Source of the DNA: DATEOR01 sp963841425
GTDB taxonomy: Bacteria > Actinomycetota > Thermoleophilia > Gaiellales > Gaiellaceae
Assembly: GCA_963841425.1 (NCBI GenBank)
Contig: CAWJCL010000005.1
Location: forward strand, 186,001 to 250,000
DNA length: 64,000 nucleotides
Direction: 5' to 3'
Of this stretch, positions 7,921 to 16,118 are shown piece after piece; positions within the stretch are counted from its first letter, which is position 1; every line of letters starts with the position of its first letter. The position numbers and the translations under genes are program-made. The notes under the pieces were generated by a model. The model did not search any database and was not told where the DNA came from. It saw nothing but the letters and a program-made list of their open reading frames with translations.

Positions 7921-9344
7921 AGCTCGACGATGACGGTCTTCGTCTCCGTGAACGTCTCGAAGGGATGACGGCCGCCGACGCGGCCGATCCCGCTCCGCGA
8001 GCCGGCCCGTCCGCCGAAGGGCAGGTGGCTCTCCCAGTAGTTCGACGACTCGTTGACGTTCACCCAGCCGGCGCGCGCCGCCTCGGCGAAGCGCAGGCCA
8101 CGGCGGAGATCCTGCGTGAAGACCGACGTGAGGAGGCCGTACGGCGAGGAGTCGATCAGCGCGAGCGCCTCCTCCCCGCTCGCAATCGTCGAGATCGGGA
8201 CGATGGGCCCGAAGGTCTCCTCGGTCGAGACCTCCATGTCGTGGTCGACGCGGTCGAGAACCGTCGGCTCGTAGTAGAGGCCGGTCGGGTAGCCCTCGGC
8301 GCGGCTCCCGCCCGAAACGACCTCGGCGCCGCGCTCGACCGCATCGCCGATATGGCGATCCATCTTCTCCGCGACCGGCTCGTTGTTCAGCGGGCCCATC
8401 GTCGTGTCGTCGGCGAACGGATCGCCGAGGCGGACCTCCTTCGCAATCGCGGCCGCGAGCTTGTCGAGGTAGGCGTCGTGCACGGACTCGTGGATCAAGA
8501 AGCGCTCGCCCGCGGTACAGCTCTGGCCCGCGCAGAGAAAGGAGGCGACGAGCGTGGCCGCGACGGCCTTGTCCAGATCTGCGTCCTCGAGGACGACCAC
8601 CGGGCCGTTCCCACCCATCTCGAGCAGGAGCGCCTTGCCCGCGGCCCGCCCGGCGACCTTGTAGCCCGTCGCGATCGAGCCGATGAAGCCGACGGCGTGC
8701 GTGTCGACGCTGCCTGCAACCTCGTCGCCGACGATGGCGCCGCGCCCGGTGACCATGTTGAAGACACCCCTGGGCAGGTCGGCCGCGGCGATGCACTCGG
8801 CGAGCTTCACGGCCGCCACCGAGGTCGTCGGCGCCGGTACCCAGACGACGGCGTTCCCGGCCGCGAGCGCGGGCGCGACCACCTCCGCCGGCATCGTGTA
8901 CGGCCAGTTCCACGGAGTGATGACGCCGACGACGCCCTTCGGCACCCGGTAGACGAGCACGCGCTTCGCGCCGTCCACTGAAGGAGGCATCGTTCCTTCC
9001 AGCCGCCGTGCGTCGGCCGCCGCCGCGAGCCAGTACTGCTCGAGCTCGTCGACTTCGTCGTAGGCCTCCGCCCTGAGCGGCTTGCCCTGGTCGAGGGTCA
9101 GCGTGCGCGCCAGGTCGTCGCGCCGCTCGGCGACGACGGCTGCGATCCGCTCCATCGCCTCGGCACGCTCGAAGGCCGATCTGGCCGCCCAGCCACGCCA
9201 GGCCGAGTTGGCCGCCGCGGTCGCGCGCTCGGCGTCGGCCCCCGTCGCCTCGGGAACGGTGCCTAGGCTCTCCCCTGTCGCGGGGCTCGTCGCTTCCATG
9301 CGTGCGCCGGATTCGCTCTCCACCCACTCGCCCGCGATGTGCAT
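7917..9344 (-). CDS. NAD(P)-dependent aldehyde dehydrogenase
   Basis: A 475-residue ALDH-superfamily enzyme. Asn146 (TPWNWP), catalytic Glu242 (LLEMGGNGP) and nucleophile Cys276 (AGQSCTAGE) are all present. I start at ATG 9344, which has GGAG six bases upstream, rather than GTG 9356. The family oxidises aldehydes to acids with NAD or NADP. The active-site loop does not let me name the substrate; lactaldehyde, glycolaldehyde or succinate semialdehyde are options. It converges with glpD, with stops overlapping. A separate GabD-like paralogue lies at 45.97-47.34 kb. Confidence 0.85.
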   Translation of the reverse strand: MHIAGEWVESESGARMEATSPATGESLGTVPEATGADAERATAAANSAWRGWAARSAFERAEAMERIAAVVAERRDDLARTLTLDQGKPLRAEAYDEVDELEQYWLAAAADARRLEGTMPPSVDGAKRVLVYRVPKGVVGVITPWNWPYTMPAEVVAPALAAGNAVVWVPAPTTSVAAVKLAECIAAADLPRGVFNMVTGRGAIVGDEVAGSVDTHAVGFIGSIATGYKVAGRAAGKALLLEMGGNGPVVVLEDADLDKAVAATLVASFLCAGQSCTAGERFLIHESVHDAYLDKLAAAIAKEVRLGDPFADDTTMGPLNNEPVAEKMDRHIGDAVERGAEVVSGGSRAEGYPTGLYYEPTVLDRVDHDMEVSTEETFGPIVPISTIASGEEALALIDSSPYGLLTSVFTQDLRRGLRFAEAARAGWVNVNESSNYWESHLPFGGRAGSRSGIGRVGGRHPFETFTETKTVIVEL

Positions 9345-9412
9345 GCGGTGCTCCACGAAGCGAGTTTGCCACGCCCGTTCAGCAGGGGGCCAACCGAGCC
9401 GATATCCGGATC

Positions 9413-10207
9413 GTGGCGGACAACATCGATCGAGCCAAAGCGGCAATGGCCGCCGGGAAGACCAACGCGGCCTTCGTCCATCTCTGGAATGCCGTCGAGC
9501 CGGCTCGCCTGGCAGGCGATGCGGAAGCTCTTCGCGAGATCGCGAGGCTCGCGCGGTCGCTGCCGGGTCGCGAGGCCGCCGATCTGCTCGCCGCCACCGG
9601 GCTCCAGGGGTCAGAGGTACCCGCGCCCCAACCTGATGTGAAGCAGATCTCTAAGCGTCCACGTCGGAGAGCTTTCGTTTGGCTAGCGATTGTCGTCGCC
9701 GTCGCCATCTTCAACCTCGTCCAGGATCTCGTCCCGAACGACACCCGGCCGACCCAGCCCAAGCAGCGGCCTCCCGGCGCGGAGCCCGTGGCGGTCGGGC
9801 TCCACCTCGTCCCGCTGGACCGTTATCCGGCGAAGGAGCTCGGCGAGCTCGTCCCCACGGTCGCACCGTCCGCGGGCATCGTGTTCGTGCGACATCAGGT
9901 AGTGCTCGACCCCTCGACCTACGATCCGATGCGCAAGCAATACGTCGCCGAAAGGCTGCTGCTCGAGCTGAGACAACAGTTCGCGCTCACCGGAGCAAAC
10001 ACGCTGATAATTGGAGTCACATCGCTCGACATGTACTCGGCGAGGCAAATGAAGAAGGAGAGCGTGTCGGTTGCGCGATCTGATGACGGCGTCTTCGTCG
10101 TCATCTCGACCTTCGGCTTCGGAAGTCTCCAAGAGGGTCGCCAGGCTGCGCTCGGACGGACGATTCTGAAGGAAGTCGGCCGCACATCGACGGAGCCTCA
10201 GGTCTAG
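9413..10207 (+). CDS. Membrane-anchored protein resembling a degenerate archaemetzincin
   Basis: About 264 residues from GTG 9413. It has a charged N-terminal region, one membrane helix (AFVWLAIVVAVAIFNL, about 85-100) and an outer domain. That domain has the order of archaemetzincin-type zinc proteases: IVFVRHQVVLDPSTYDP, QYVAERLL, then NTLIIGVTSLDMY. Where HExxH-type zinc ligands would follow, it reads KEVGR and stops, so both His are absent. I infer a non-catalytic or decayed relative. The start is uncertain; no strong ribosome-binding site is visible. Confidence 0.5.
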   Translation: MADNIDRAKAAMAAGKTNAAFVHLWNAVEPARLAGDAEALREIARLARSLPGREAADLLAATGLQGSEVPAPQPDVKQISKRPRRRAFVWLAIVVAVAIFNLVQDLVPNDTRPTQPKQRPPGAEPVAVGLHLVPLDRYPAKELGELVPTVAPSAGIVFVRHQVVLDPSTYDPMRKQYVAERLLLELRQQFALTGANTLIIGVTSLDMYSARQMKKESVSVARSDDGVFVVISTFGFGSLQEGRQAALGRTILKEVGRTSTEPQV

Positions 10208-10243
10208 CTCCATCCGTTCGCGCATAGACGCCGTATGGAGGGA

Positions 10244-10269
10244 AGCGTCCAAGCTCCCCCTCGGACGCT
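10244..10269. terminator. Hairpin between convergent genes
   Basis: AGCGTCC at 10244-10250 pairs perfectly with GGACGCT at 10263-10269, with a 12-base loop. It lies between the convergent metzincin-like gene and the small proline-rich membrane gene, so it may terminate transcription from either side. There is no T-run, which is common for high-GC actinobacteria. Confidence 0.45.
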
Positions 10270-10313
10270 GGGTGGAGGCGGGCGGGGCTGCGGCGTCCGT
10301 CCGCCTCTCCATC

Positions 10314-10472
10314 TCAGCTGAGCAGCAGGAGCAGCGCGATGCCGATCGCAAAGACGACCAGACCGGCGACGAGGGCTGCCAGGCTTCCCGGCCCGCCTCG
10401 CCCAAGAGGTGGCTCGGGCGCCCGGTCCTTCGGCGGAAGGCTCGGCGGGGTCGGCGGCGTGACCTGGCTCAC
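10314..10472 (-). CDS. Small proline-rich single-pass membrane protein
   Basis: 52 residues from GTG 10472, only 5 bases after the stop of the upstream 144-aa gene. The N-terminal half is rich in proline (TPPTPPSLPP), and the C-terminal 20 residues form one hydrophobic helix ending in LLLLLS. It is the last gene in the minus-strand run that includes the glutamate-synthase-like genes. I do not recognise a family. Tight spacing and a plausible membrane topology are the reasons for calling it. Confidence 0.45.
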   Translation of the reverse strand: MSQVTPPTPPSLPPKDRAPEPPLGRGGPGSLAALVAGLVVFAIGIALLLLLS

Positions 10473-10477
10473 GAGCC

Positions 10478-10912
10478 CTAGTGCGCCGGCGGTTCCCAGC
10501 CCTCGAGGACCGGTGGCTTGTAGTCCGTGCCGACCGTTTTCGAGCCCTTGACCCAAGGGCCGAGCTCGGGCTGGGGGAACTTCGTGTGCGTCCCCTTCAG
10601 CTGGATGCCGTAGGAGTTCCCCGACTGCAGATGCTTGACGAGCACTTTGCGGGCGATCTCGTTCTCGCGCCCCTCGGGGATGTCGAAGTAGATGCGGATG
10701 AATGAGTTCGAGTACCGGTCGAAGACCGCGGGGGTGCCCTCCTCCTCGAGAAGCTCCACGTCCTCGAGCCAGTTGATGTCCTCGCCGGGGGTCGCTGCGA
10801 CGAGATCGACGTCGTCGAGCTCGGAGATGTCCTCCTGGTAGGCCTGCCGCTTCCCCGACAGGTACTCGGAGTCGATGTCCTTGATCTTCTCGGGCTCGCC
10901 GCGCTCGGCCAT
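10478..10912 (-). CDS. Uncharacterised 144-residue protein next to the glutamate-synthase set
   Basis: A soluble, acidic 144-residue protein with no signal or membrane segment. The ATG at 10912 has AAGGTGA six bases upstream. Notable stretches are the acidic N-terminal half, SFIRIYFDIPEGRENEIARK in the middle and a C-terminus rich in Gly, Pro and Trp. I do not recognise the family. It lies 167 bases downstream of the FMN/Fe-S subunit gene on the same strand, so it may be an accessory subunit or regulator of that enzyme. Conservation of this neighbourhood in relatives would decide. Confidence 0.6.
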   Translation of the reverse strand: MAERGEPEKIKDIDSEYLSGKRQAYQEDISELDDVDLVAATPGEDINWLEDVELLEEEGTPAVFDRYSNSFIRIYFDIPEGRENEIARKVLVKHLQSGNSYGIQLKGTHTKFPQPELGPWVKGSKTVGTDYKPPVLEGWEPPAH

Positions 10913-10985
10913 CAGCGATCACCTTCTGAGGAGGCCGCGGTCTCCGCGCGCGAAACGCGAGTAGCGCAAGGACGCAGGGAGCGTT

Positions 10986-11002
10986 CGTACCTGGAAGGTA
11001 CG
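10986..11002 (-). repeat. Short hairpin in the gap between two same-strand genes
   Basis: CGTACC (10986-10991) and GGTACG (10997-11002) form a 6-bp stem with loop TGGAA, in the 167-base gap between the FMN subunit gene and the 144-aa gene. The same gap contains two copies of GAGGAGGCCGCG, at about 10927 and 11010. It could reduce read-through between the two genes. Confidence 0.35.
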
Positions 11003-11079
11003 GGCGCGACCGAGGAGGCCGCGATGCGACGCGTTGCAGCGTGATCGAGACTCCGGACTGCGAGGAAGGGGGTCGCCAT

Positions 11080-12507
11080 CTAGTCCGCGGCTCCCGTGAG
11101 GCGGTCCTCCGACTCCGGCAGGTAATCGACCGGGAACTCGAGGTGCTTCTCGAGCAGACGCTCGATCTTTGCAAGCGCGCGCTCCTCGGTCACGCCGGGG
11201 ATCCAGTCCGTGCCCGCGAGCGGCACCTTCGCCATCGCGGCCGCCTCGACGGTCAGCGCGCAGAGGTCCTCGGGCTCGAGCGAGTGCACGTTCGTCTTCC
11301 CGCACGCGCGCGCGAGCATCTGCAGCTCGAGCGTGAGCGTGTGGAGGAAGTTGTAGACGCGCTCAGCTGCCTCGTCGACGACGAGGCGCTTGCGGAGCTC
11401 GGGATCCTGGGTGGTGATGCCGACCGGGCAGCGCCCGGTATGGCAGTGGTAGCACTGGCCGGCGGGGACGCCGACCGTGCCCTCGTAGTCGGTGACGCCC
11501 GGAATCTCCTTGTTGCAGTTGAGCGCCATGAGCGCCGCGTGGCCGATCGCCACCGCCTTCGCGCCGAGGGAGAGCGCCTTGGCGACGTCGCCGCCGTTTC
11601 GGATCCCGCCCGCGACGACGAGGTCGATCTCATCGGCGAGGCCGACGTCCTCGAGCGCCCGGCGCGCCTCCGGGATCGCCGCCATGAGCGGAATGCCCGT
11701 TTCCTCGGTCGCGGTGTGGGGCCCCGCCCCGGTGCCGCCCTCGGCGCCGTCGAGATAGATGATGTCCGGCCCGCACTTGGCCGCCATGCGCACGTCGTCG
11801 TACACGCGCGCGGCGCCGAGCTTGAGCTGGATCGGGATCTGGTAGTCGGTCGCCTCGCGGATCTCCTGGATCTTCAGCGAGAGGTCGTCAGGGCCGAGCC
11901 AGTCGGGATGCCGCGCCGGCGAACGCTGGTCGATCCCCGGCGGAAGCGAGCGCATCTCGGCCACCTGCTCGGTCACCTTCTGGCCCATGAGGTGACCCCC
12001 GAGGCCGACCTTGCAGCCCTGGCCGATGAAGAACTCACACGCGTCGGCGAGCATCAGGTGGTGCGGGTTGAACCCATACCGGCTCTGGATGCACTGGTAG
12101 TACCACTTCGTCGAGAGGTCGCGCTCCGGCGGGATCATCCCGCCCTCGCCCGAGCACGTCGCCGTGCCGGCCATGGACGCGCCCTTGGCGAGCGCCATCT
12201 TCGCCTCGAGCGACAGCGCGCCGAAGCTCATGCCGGTGATGTAGACCGGGATGTCGAGCTCGATCGGGTTCTTCGCGAAGCGCGCGCCGAGGACCGTCTT
12301 CGTCTGACACTTCTCGCGATAGCCCTCGATCACGAACCGGGTCAGCGTGCCCGGCATGAACATGAGGTCGTCCCAGTGCGGGATCTTCTTGAACATCGAG
12401 AAGCCACGCATGCGATAGCGCCCGAGGTCGGACTTCACGTGGATGTCGTTGATGACCTCCGGAGTGAAGATGCGGCTGTGACCGAGAACGTGCTCGTCGG
12501 AGGACAT
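11080..12507 (-). CDS. Glutamate synthase-like FMN/Fe-S subunit (GlxD/MgsC-type)
   Basis: A 475-residue stand-alone version of the FMN-binding (alpha/beta)8 domain of glutamate synthase. It contains the TGMSFGALS region (91-100), GAEGGTGAGP (255-263) and the Fe-S ligands C352, C355 and C360 in CYHCHTGRCPVG. The family receives ammonia from the amidotransferase and aminates a 2-oxoacid bound at FMN. In GlxD/MgsC-type systems the domains are separate genes, as here. The ATG at 12507 overlaps the upstream GXGXG stop (ATGA). The true product could be glutamate, N-methylglutamate or another amino acid. Confidence 0.85.
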   Translation of the reverse strand: MSSDEHVLGHSRIFTPEVINDIHVKSDLGRYRMRGFSMFKKIPHWDDLMFMPGTLTRFVIEGYREKCQTKTVLGARFAKNPIELDIPVYITGMSFGALSLEAKMALAKGASMAGTATCSGEGGMIPPERDLSTKWYYQCIQSRYGFNPHHLMLADACEFFIGQGCKVGLGGHLMGQKVTEQVAEMRSLPPGIDQRSPARHPDWLGPDDLSLKIQEIREATDYQIPIQLKLGAARVYDDVRMAAKCGPDIIYLDGAEGGTGAGPHTATEETGIPLMAAIPEARRALEDVGLADEIDLVVAGGIRNGGDVAKALSLGAKAVAIGHAALMALNCNKEIPGVTDYEGTVGVPAGQCYHCHTGRCPVGITTQDPELRKRLVVDEAAERVYNFLHTLTLELQMLARACGKTNVHSLEPEDLCALTVEAAAMAKVPLAGTDWIPGVTEERALAKIERLLEKHLEFPVDYLPESEDRLTGAAD

Positions 12508-13295
12508 CAGAGCACCAACTTCCTTTCCGAAGGCTCGAGGTTGTCGTAGTTGTAGAGCATCTTGCCGCAGACGAACTTCTGGAGCTCGGGCGGCTCGCCG
12601 AGCCCGTAGATCGAGAACTTGCGGTCGACGAACTCGGTGTCCGCGTCGGTCCACTCGCCGGGCACGCAGTCGATCCCGAGCGACTTGACCTTGCCGCCGA
12701 CGTAGATCGTCCCGTCGTACATCGAGTCGCCGAGGCCCGGGCCGACGTTGCCGCAGAGGATCTGACGGCCGCGCTGCATCATGAAGCCGGTCATCGAGCC
12801 CGCGTCGCCCATGACGATGATCGTCCCGCCCTTCTGGTCGATCCCGGAACGCGCCCCGACCTGGCCCTTCACGACGAGGTCGCCGCCTCTGAGCGCCGCA
12901 CCGGTGAGCGAGCCCGCGTTCCCCTCGACCACGACGATGCCGGACATCATGTTCTCGCAGGCCGACCAGCCGACGCGGCCCTTGATCTGGATCTCGGGCC
13001 CGTCGATGAGGCCGCAGCCGAAGTAGCCGAGCGAGCCGTCGTAGGTGATCTTGCAGCGCGTGAGGATGCCGACCCCGATCGAGTGCTTCGCGCCCGGGTT
13101 CAGGACGGTGACGTCCTCGATCCCCTCCTCGTAGAGGAGGCGGCGAAGCTCGAGGTTGATCTGGCGGGTCGAGAGGTCGTGCGCGTCGAAAGTCGCCTTC
13201 CCGTCCGCGATCTTCGCGGTGCGGGGCGCCTCGGCATCCGGCTCGGCGAGCCCCCGCGCGTCATACGTGATCCGCTGCTCGCCTACCGCGCCCAC
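12507..13295 (-). CDS. GXGXG-domain protein (glutamate synthase C-terminal-like, GlxC/MgsB-type)
   Basis: A 262-residue right-handed beta-helix protein with repeated G-x-x-G-x-G turns (for example GYFGCGLIDGPEIQIKG and VEGNAGSLTGAALRGG), matching the C-terminal domain of glutamate synthase large subunits. That domain is structural and positions the FMN and amidotransferase parts. It starts at GTG 13295, overlapping the previous gene by 13 bases, and ends in an ATGA overlap with the FMN subunit, so translation is probably coupled. Confidence 0.85.
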   Translation of the reverse strand: MGAVGEQRITYDARGLAEPDAEAPRTAKIADGKATFDAHDLSTRQINLELRRLLYEEGIEDVTVLNPGAKHSIGVGILTRCKITYDGSLGYFGCGLIDGPEIQIKGRVGWSACENMMSGIVVVEGNAGSLTGAALRGGDLVVKGQVGARSGIDQKGGTIIVMGDAGSMTGFMMQRGRQILCGNVGPGLGDSMYDGTIYVGGKVKSLGIDCVPGEWTDADTEFVDRKFSIYGLGEPPELQKFVCGKMLYNYDNLEPSERKLVL

Positions 13296-14215
13296 ACCAT
13301 CACCTCGCCCTCGTAGGGATCATGCGTGTCGATCTCGCGGTCGAACACCGCGCGAATGGCGATCTCCTCCGAAGCGAGCGCGACGACCTCGTCCGATTCG
13401 TAGAGGACGAGCGGCTTCGCCGCCATCTCGTCCTTCGCGACGCCGAGCGCGTCGTCGGTGACGGCGATGTACGTGAAGACGCCGTCGAGCTCCTCGAGCG
13501 AGTCGCGCATCGCCGACTCGAGGTCGGAGCCCTCGGCCATCTTCTCGGCGAGGTAGACCGCGATGATCTCGGAGTCGCACTCGGACTGGAACCGGTGGCC
13601 CGAGCGCTCGAGCCGGCGCTTCCACTGGAAGTAATTCGTCAGCTGGCCGTTGTGGACGACGGCGACGTCGTTGAAGGGATAGGCCCAGTACGGGTGCGCG
13701 CCGGAGATGTCGACGTCGGACTCGGTCGCCATGCGGACGTGTCCGATCGCGTGCGTGCCGTTGAAGCCGTTCAGGTCGTACTGGTGGGCGACGGTCTCGG
13801 CGTCGCCCAGGTCCTTGACGATCTCGAGCGAATGACCGACAGAGAGCACCTCCGCGTCCGGGATGTCCTCGATCCGGTCCGTGAGGTCCTTGAGATCTCC
13901 GCCGTAGGCGAGGTTGAGACGGTGGGCGTAGTCGGTCTCGCGCTCGTGTTCGAGGATCTCCGCCCCGGCGGTCTTCAGTCGGTCGATGACCTGGCGCTGG
14001 TGGCGCTCGAGGCGCCCGTCGAACTCGAAGTCACGCGGCGTGTTCGAGTCGGCCAGCGTGTAGCGCATGACGATCTGGTGATGCTGGTGCGGGCCGTAGA
14101 GCGCGTAGCCCGTCGAGTCGGGGCCGCGATGCTTCATCGACTGGAGCATCCGGGTCATGTCGCGACCGATCTCGTGCGTCCCGTCGCGGTAGATGATGCC
14201 TGCAATTCCACACAT
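13283..14215 (-). CDS. Class II glutamine amidotransferase subunit (GlxB/MgsA-type)
   Basis: 310 residues beginning MCGIAG. Cys2 becomes the N-terminal nucleophile after Met removal, as in all class II amidotransferases. HRGPDSTG at about 30-37 and the VVHNGQLTN motif are also present. The domain hydrolyses glutamine, or a gamma-glutamyl amide, to feed ammonia or an amine to the FMN subunit. It stands alone rather than fused, like MgsA/GlxB. It follows the glutamine synthetase-like gene by only 13 bases, placing amide synthesis and amide use in one operon. Confidence 0.88.
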   Translation of the reverse strand: MCGIAGIIYRDGTHEIGRDMTRMLQSMKHRGPDSTGYALYGPHQHHQIVMRYTLADSNTPRDFEFDGRLERHQRQVIDRLKTAGAEILEHERETDYAHRLNLAYGGDLKDLTDRIEDIPDAEVLSVGHSLEIVKDLGDAETVAHQYDLNGFNGTHAIGHVRMATESDVDISGAHPYWAYPFNDVAVVHNGQLTNYFQWKRRLERSGHRFQSECDSEIIAVYLAEKMAEGSDLESAMRDSLEELDGVFTYIAVTDDALGVAKDEMAAKPLVLYESDEVVALASEEIAIRAVFDREIDTHDPYEGEVMVWAR

Positions 14216-14228
14216 GTCCGGTCTCCCG

Positions 14229-15641
14229 CTACGGCAGGACGTCGAGGTATTCGCTCACGTCCCAGTCGCTCACCTGGGCGCAGTGCCGCTCCCATTCGTC
14301 CCGCTTGTAGTGCATGAACACACGGTACATGTCGCCTGGAAGCGCATTCTTGATCACCTCGTCCTCTTCGAGGGCGTCGAGCGCGTCGCCGAACGTCATC
14401 GGCAGGCGGTTGACCTCCTTGCCCGCCTCCATCGCCTCGTAGATGTTCCGCTCCTCCGGCTCGCCCGGATCGAGCTTCCGTTCGATGCCGTCCCTCATGG
14501 CGGCGAGAAGTACGGACAGCGAGAGGTAGGGGTTGACCGCGGAGTCGACGGTTCGGTACTCGAAGCGCCCGGGGGCGGAGACGCGGAGTGCAGTCGTTCG
14601 GTTCTGGTAGCCCCAGTCGGCGAAGACGGGCGCCCAAAAGCCCGTGTCCCAGAGCCGCCGGTAAGAGTTGACCGTGGAGCAGGTGAGCGCGGTGAGCGCG
14701 GGCTGGTGGGCCATGATTCCGCCGATCGCCCAGAGGCCGTGCTGCCCGGGCTTCTGCTGGTCGTCGCCTTCCGGCATGAAGACGTTCTCGTCACCGCGCC
14801 AGATGGAGATGTTGTGGTGGCAGCCGTTCGCCGACACGCCCATGAACGGCTTGGGCATGAAGCACGGGAACGCGCCGAGCTCCCGGCCGACCTGCTTGCA
14901 GATCTGCCGGAATGTCGACAGGTTGTCTGCCGCCCGCTCCGCCCGGTCGAAGCCGAAGTTGAGCTCGATCTGGCCGGGCGCGTCCTCGTGGTCGCCCTGG
15001 ATCATGTCGAGCCCGAGCTTCTGGCCGTACTCGACGACGCGGTTGATGATCGGCTGGAGCTCGGAGAACTGGTCGATGTGGTAGCAGTAGGGCTTCGTGA
15101 CGCCCTCGACAGACGGCGTGCCGTCGTCGTTCAGCTTCAGCCACATCATCTCGGGCTCGGTGCCGGCGCGGAGATGCAGGCCGGTCGCCTCCTCGAAGTC
15201 GGCCTGCTGGCGGGCGAGGTTGCCGCGGCAGTCGGAGGTCAGGAACGCGCCCGGGTCCTCGCGCTCCTCACGGTTGCGGAAGCACTGGCACCAGACGCGG
15301 GCGAGCTTCTTGCCGTCGCCGGCCGTCCACGGGAGGACGGCGAAGGTCTCGGGCTCCGGGATGCCGACGAGCTCCGCGGCCTCCGGTCCGTAGCCGATGT
15401 AGTTCCCGTGACGGTCGATGAAGAGGTTCGCGGTGGCGCCGTAGACGAGCTGAAAGCCCTTGTTCGCGATCGTCTCCCAGTGGGGAGCGGGCACGCCTTT
15501 CCCCATGATCCGCCCCGTGACCGAGGGGAACTGGTAGTAGACGTACGAGATGTCCTCGGCATCGATCCGCTTGCGGACTTCCTTGATGCGCTCTGCACGC
15601 CCGTCGGCTTCGACGAAGCGCTCGAGGTCCGTTGTCGCCAC
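14229..15641 (-). CDS. Glutamine synthetase-like enzyme (GlnT/GmaS-type)
   Basis: A 470-residue GS-fold ligase, first gene of the operon. The catalytic-domain metal motif GTEPEMMW, the NGCHHNIS region and the late RFEYRTVDSAVNPY motif (Arg/Glu substrate contacts) are all visible. The family joins glutamate to ammonia or an amine using ATP. Its position directly before split glutamate-synthase genes matches rhizobial glnT and methylotroph gmaS, which makes gamma-glutamylmethylamide. It lacks the extended C-terminal adenylylation region of GlnA type I. Which amine it uses cannot be read from sequence. Confidence 0.85.
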   Translation of the reverse strand: MATTDLERFVEADGRAERIKEVRKRIDAEDISYVYYQFPSVTGRIMGKGVPAPHWETIANKGFQLVYGATANLFIDRHGNYIGYGPEAAELVGIPEPETFAVLPWTAGDGKKLARVWCQCFRNREEREDPGAFLTSDCRGNLARQQADFEEATGLHLRAGTEPEMMWLKLNDDGTPSVEGVTKPYCYHIDQFSELQPIINRVVEYGQKLGLDMIQGDHEDAPGQIELNFGFDRAERAADNLSTFRQICKQVGRELGAFPCFMPKPFMGVSANGCHHNISIWRGDENVFMPEGDDQQKPGQHGLWAIGGIMAHQPALTALTCSTVNSYRRLWDTGFWAPVFADWGYQNRTTALRVSAPGRFEYRTVDSAVNPYLSLSVLLAAMRDGIERKLDPGEPEERNIYEAMEAGKEVNRLPMTFGDALDALEEDEVIKNALPGDMYRVFMHYKRDEWERHCAQVSDWDVSEYLDVLP

Positions 15642-15720
15642 GAATTTCCTCCTGGTCGGGGGCGGTGCGCGGATACTAAAGCGCGCAACTGCCTCCCTCC
15701 ACCGGAAGGTGCGAAGACGG

Positions 15721-16053
15721 CTAGGAGAGGTCCGCGTCTCGGTTGACGATGTGCTCGTAGATCTGGCGGTAGAGGCCGATCGCCTGGCCGACGTCGCCGG
15801 GAGCGACCTCCTCTCCGCGGTCGACGATCATCCGCACCTCGTGTGCCGCGCGGTAGGAGCCGAGCACCTCGGGGTCGACGCCCTCGTCGTCCACGGGGTC
15901 AGGAGTCTCGACGGGATACCCCGCCTCCACGAGCATCCGCCGGACGAGGTCGTCGAGATCGCCAAGCGCCTCGACGGGGGAGTCGACGACGAGCGGCTCG
16001 AGTTGCTGCCACTCCGACTCCCATTCGTGACGGTCAAGCCCAGGTTCGACCAT
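15721..16053 (-). CDS. Uncharacterised acidic 110-residue protein
   Basis: Starts at ATG 16053 with a strong AGGAGG six bases upstream. The product is soluble and acidic, rich in Glu, Asp and Val, with no membrane segment or motif I recognise. It lies 79 bases upstream of the glutamine synthetase-like gene on the same strand and is divergent from purD. It may belong to the nitrogen operon, but nothing in the sequence shows a function. Confidence 0.6.
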   Translation of the reverse strand: MVEPGLDRHEWESEWQQLEPLVVDSPVEALGDLDDLVRRMLVEAGYPVETPDPVDDEGVDPEVLGSYRAAHEVRMIVDRGEEVAPGDVGQAIGLYRQIYEHIVNRDADLS

Positions 16054-16118
16054 ACGAGTCCTCCTACCGCTCGACCGCGGTATTTGAAACACCCGCCGGC
16101 GACCTTAAACTCGCCCAC

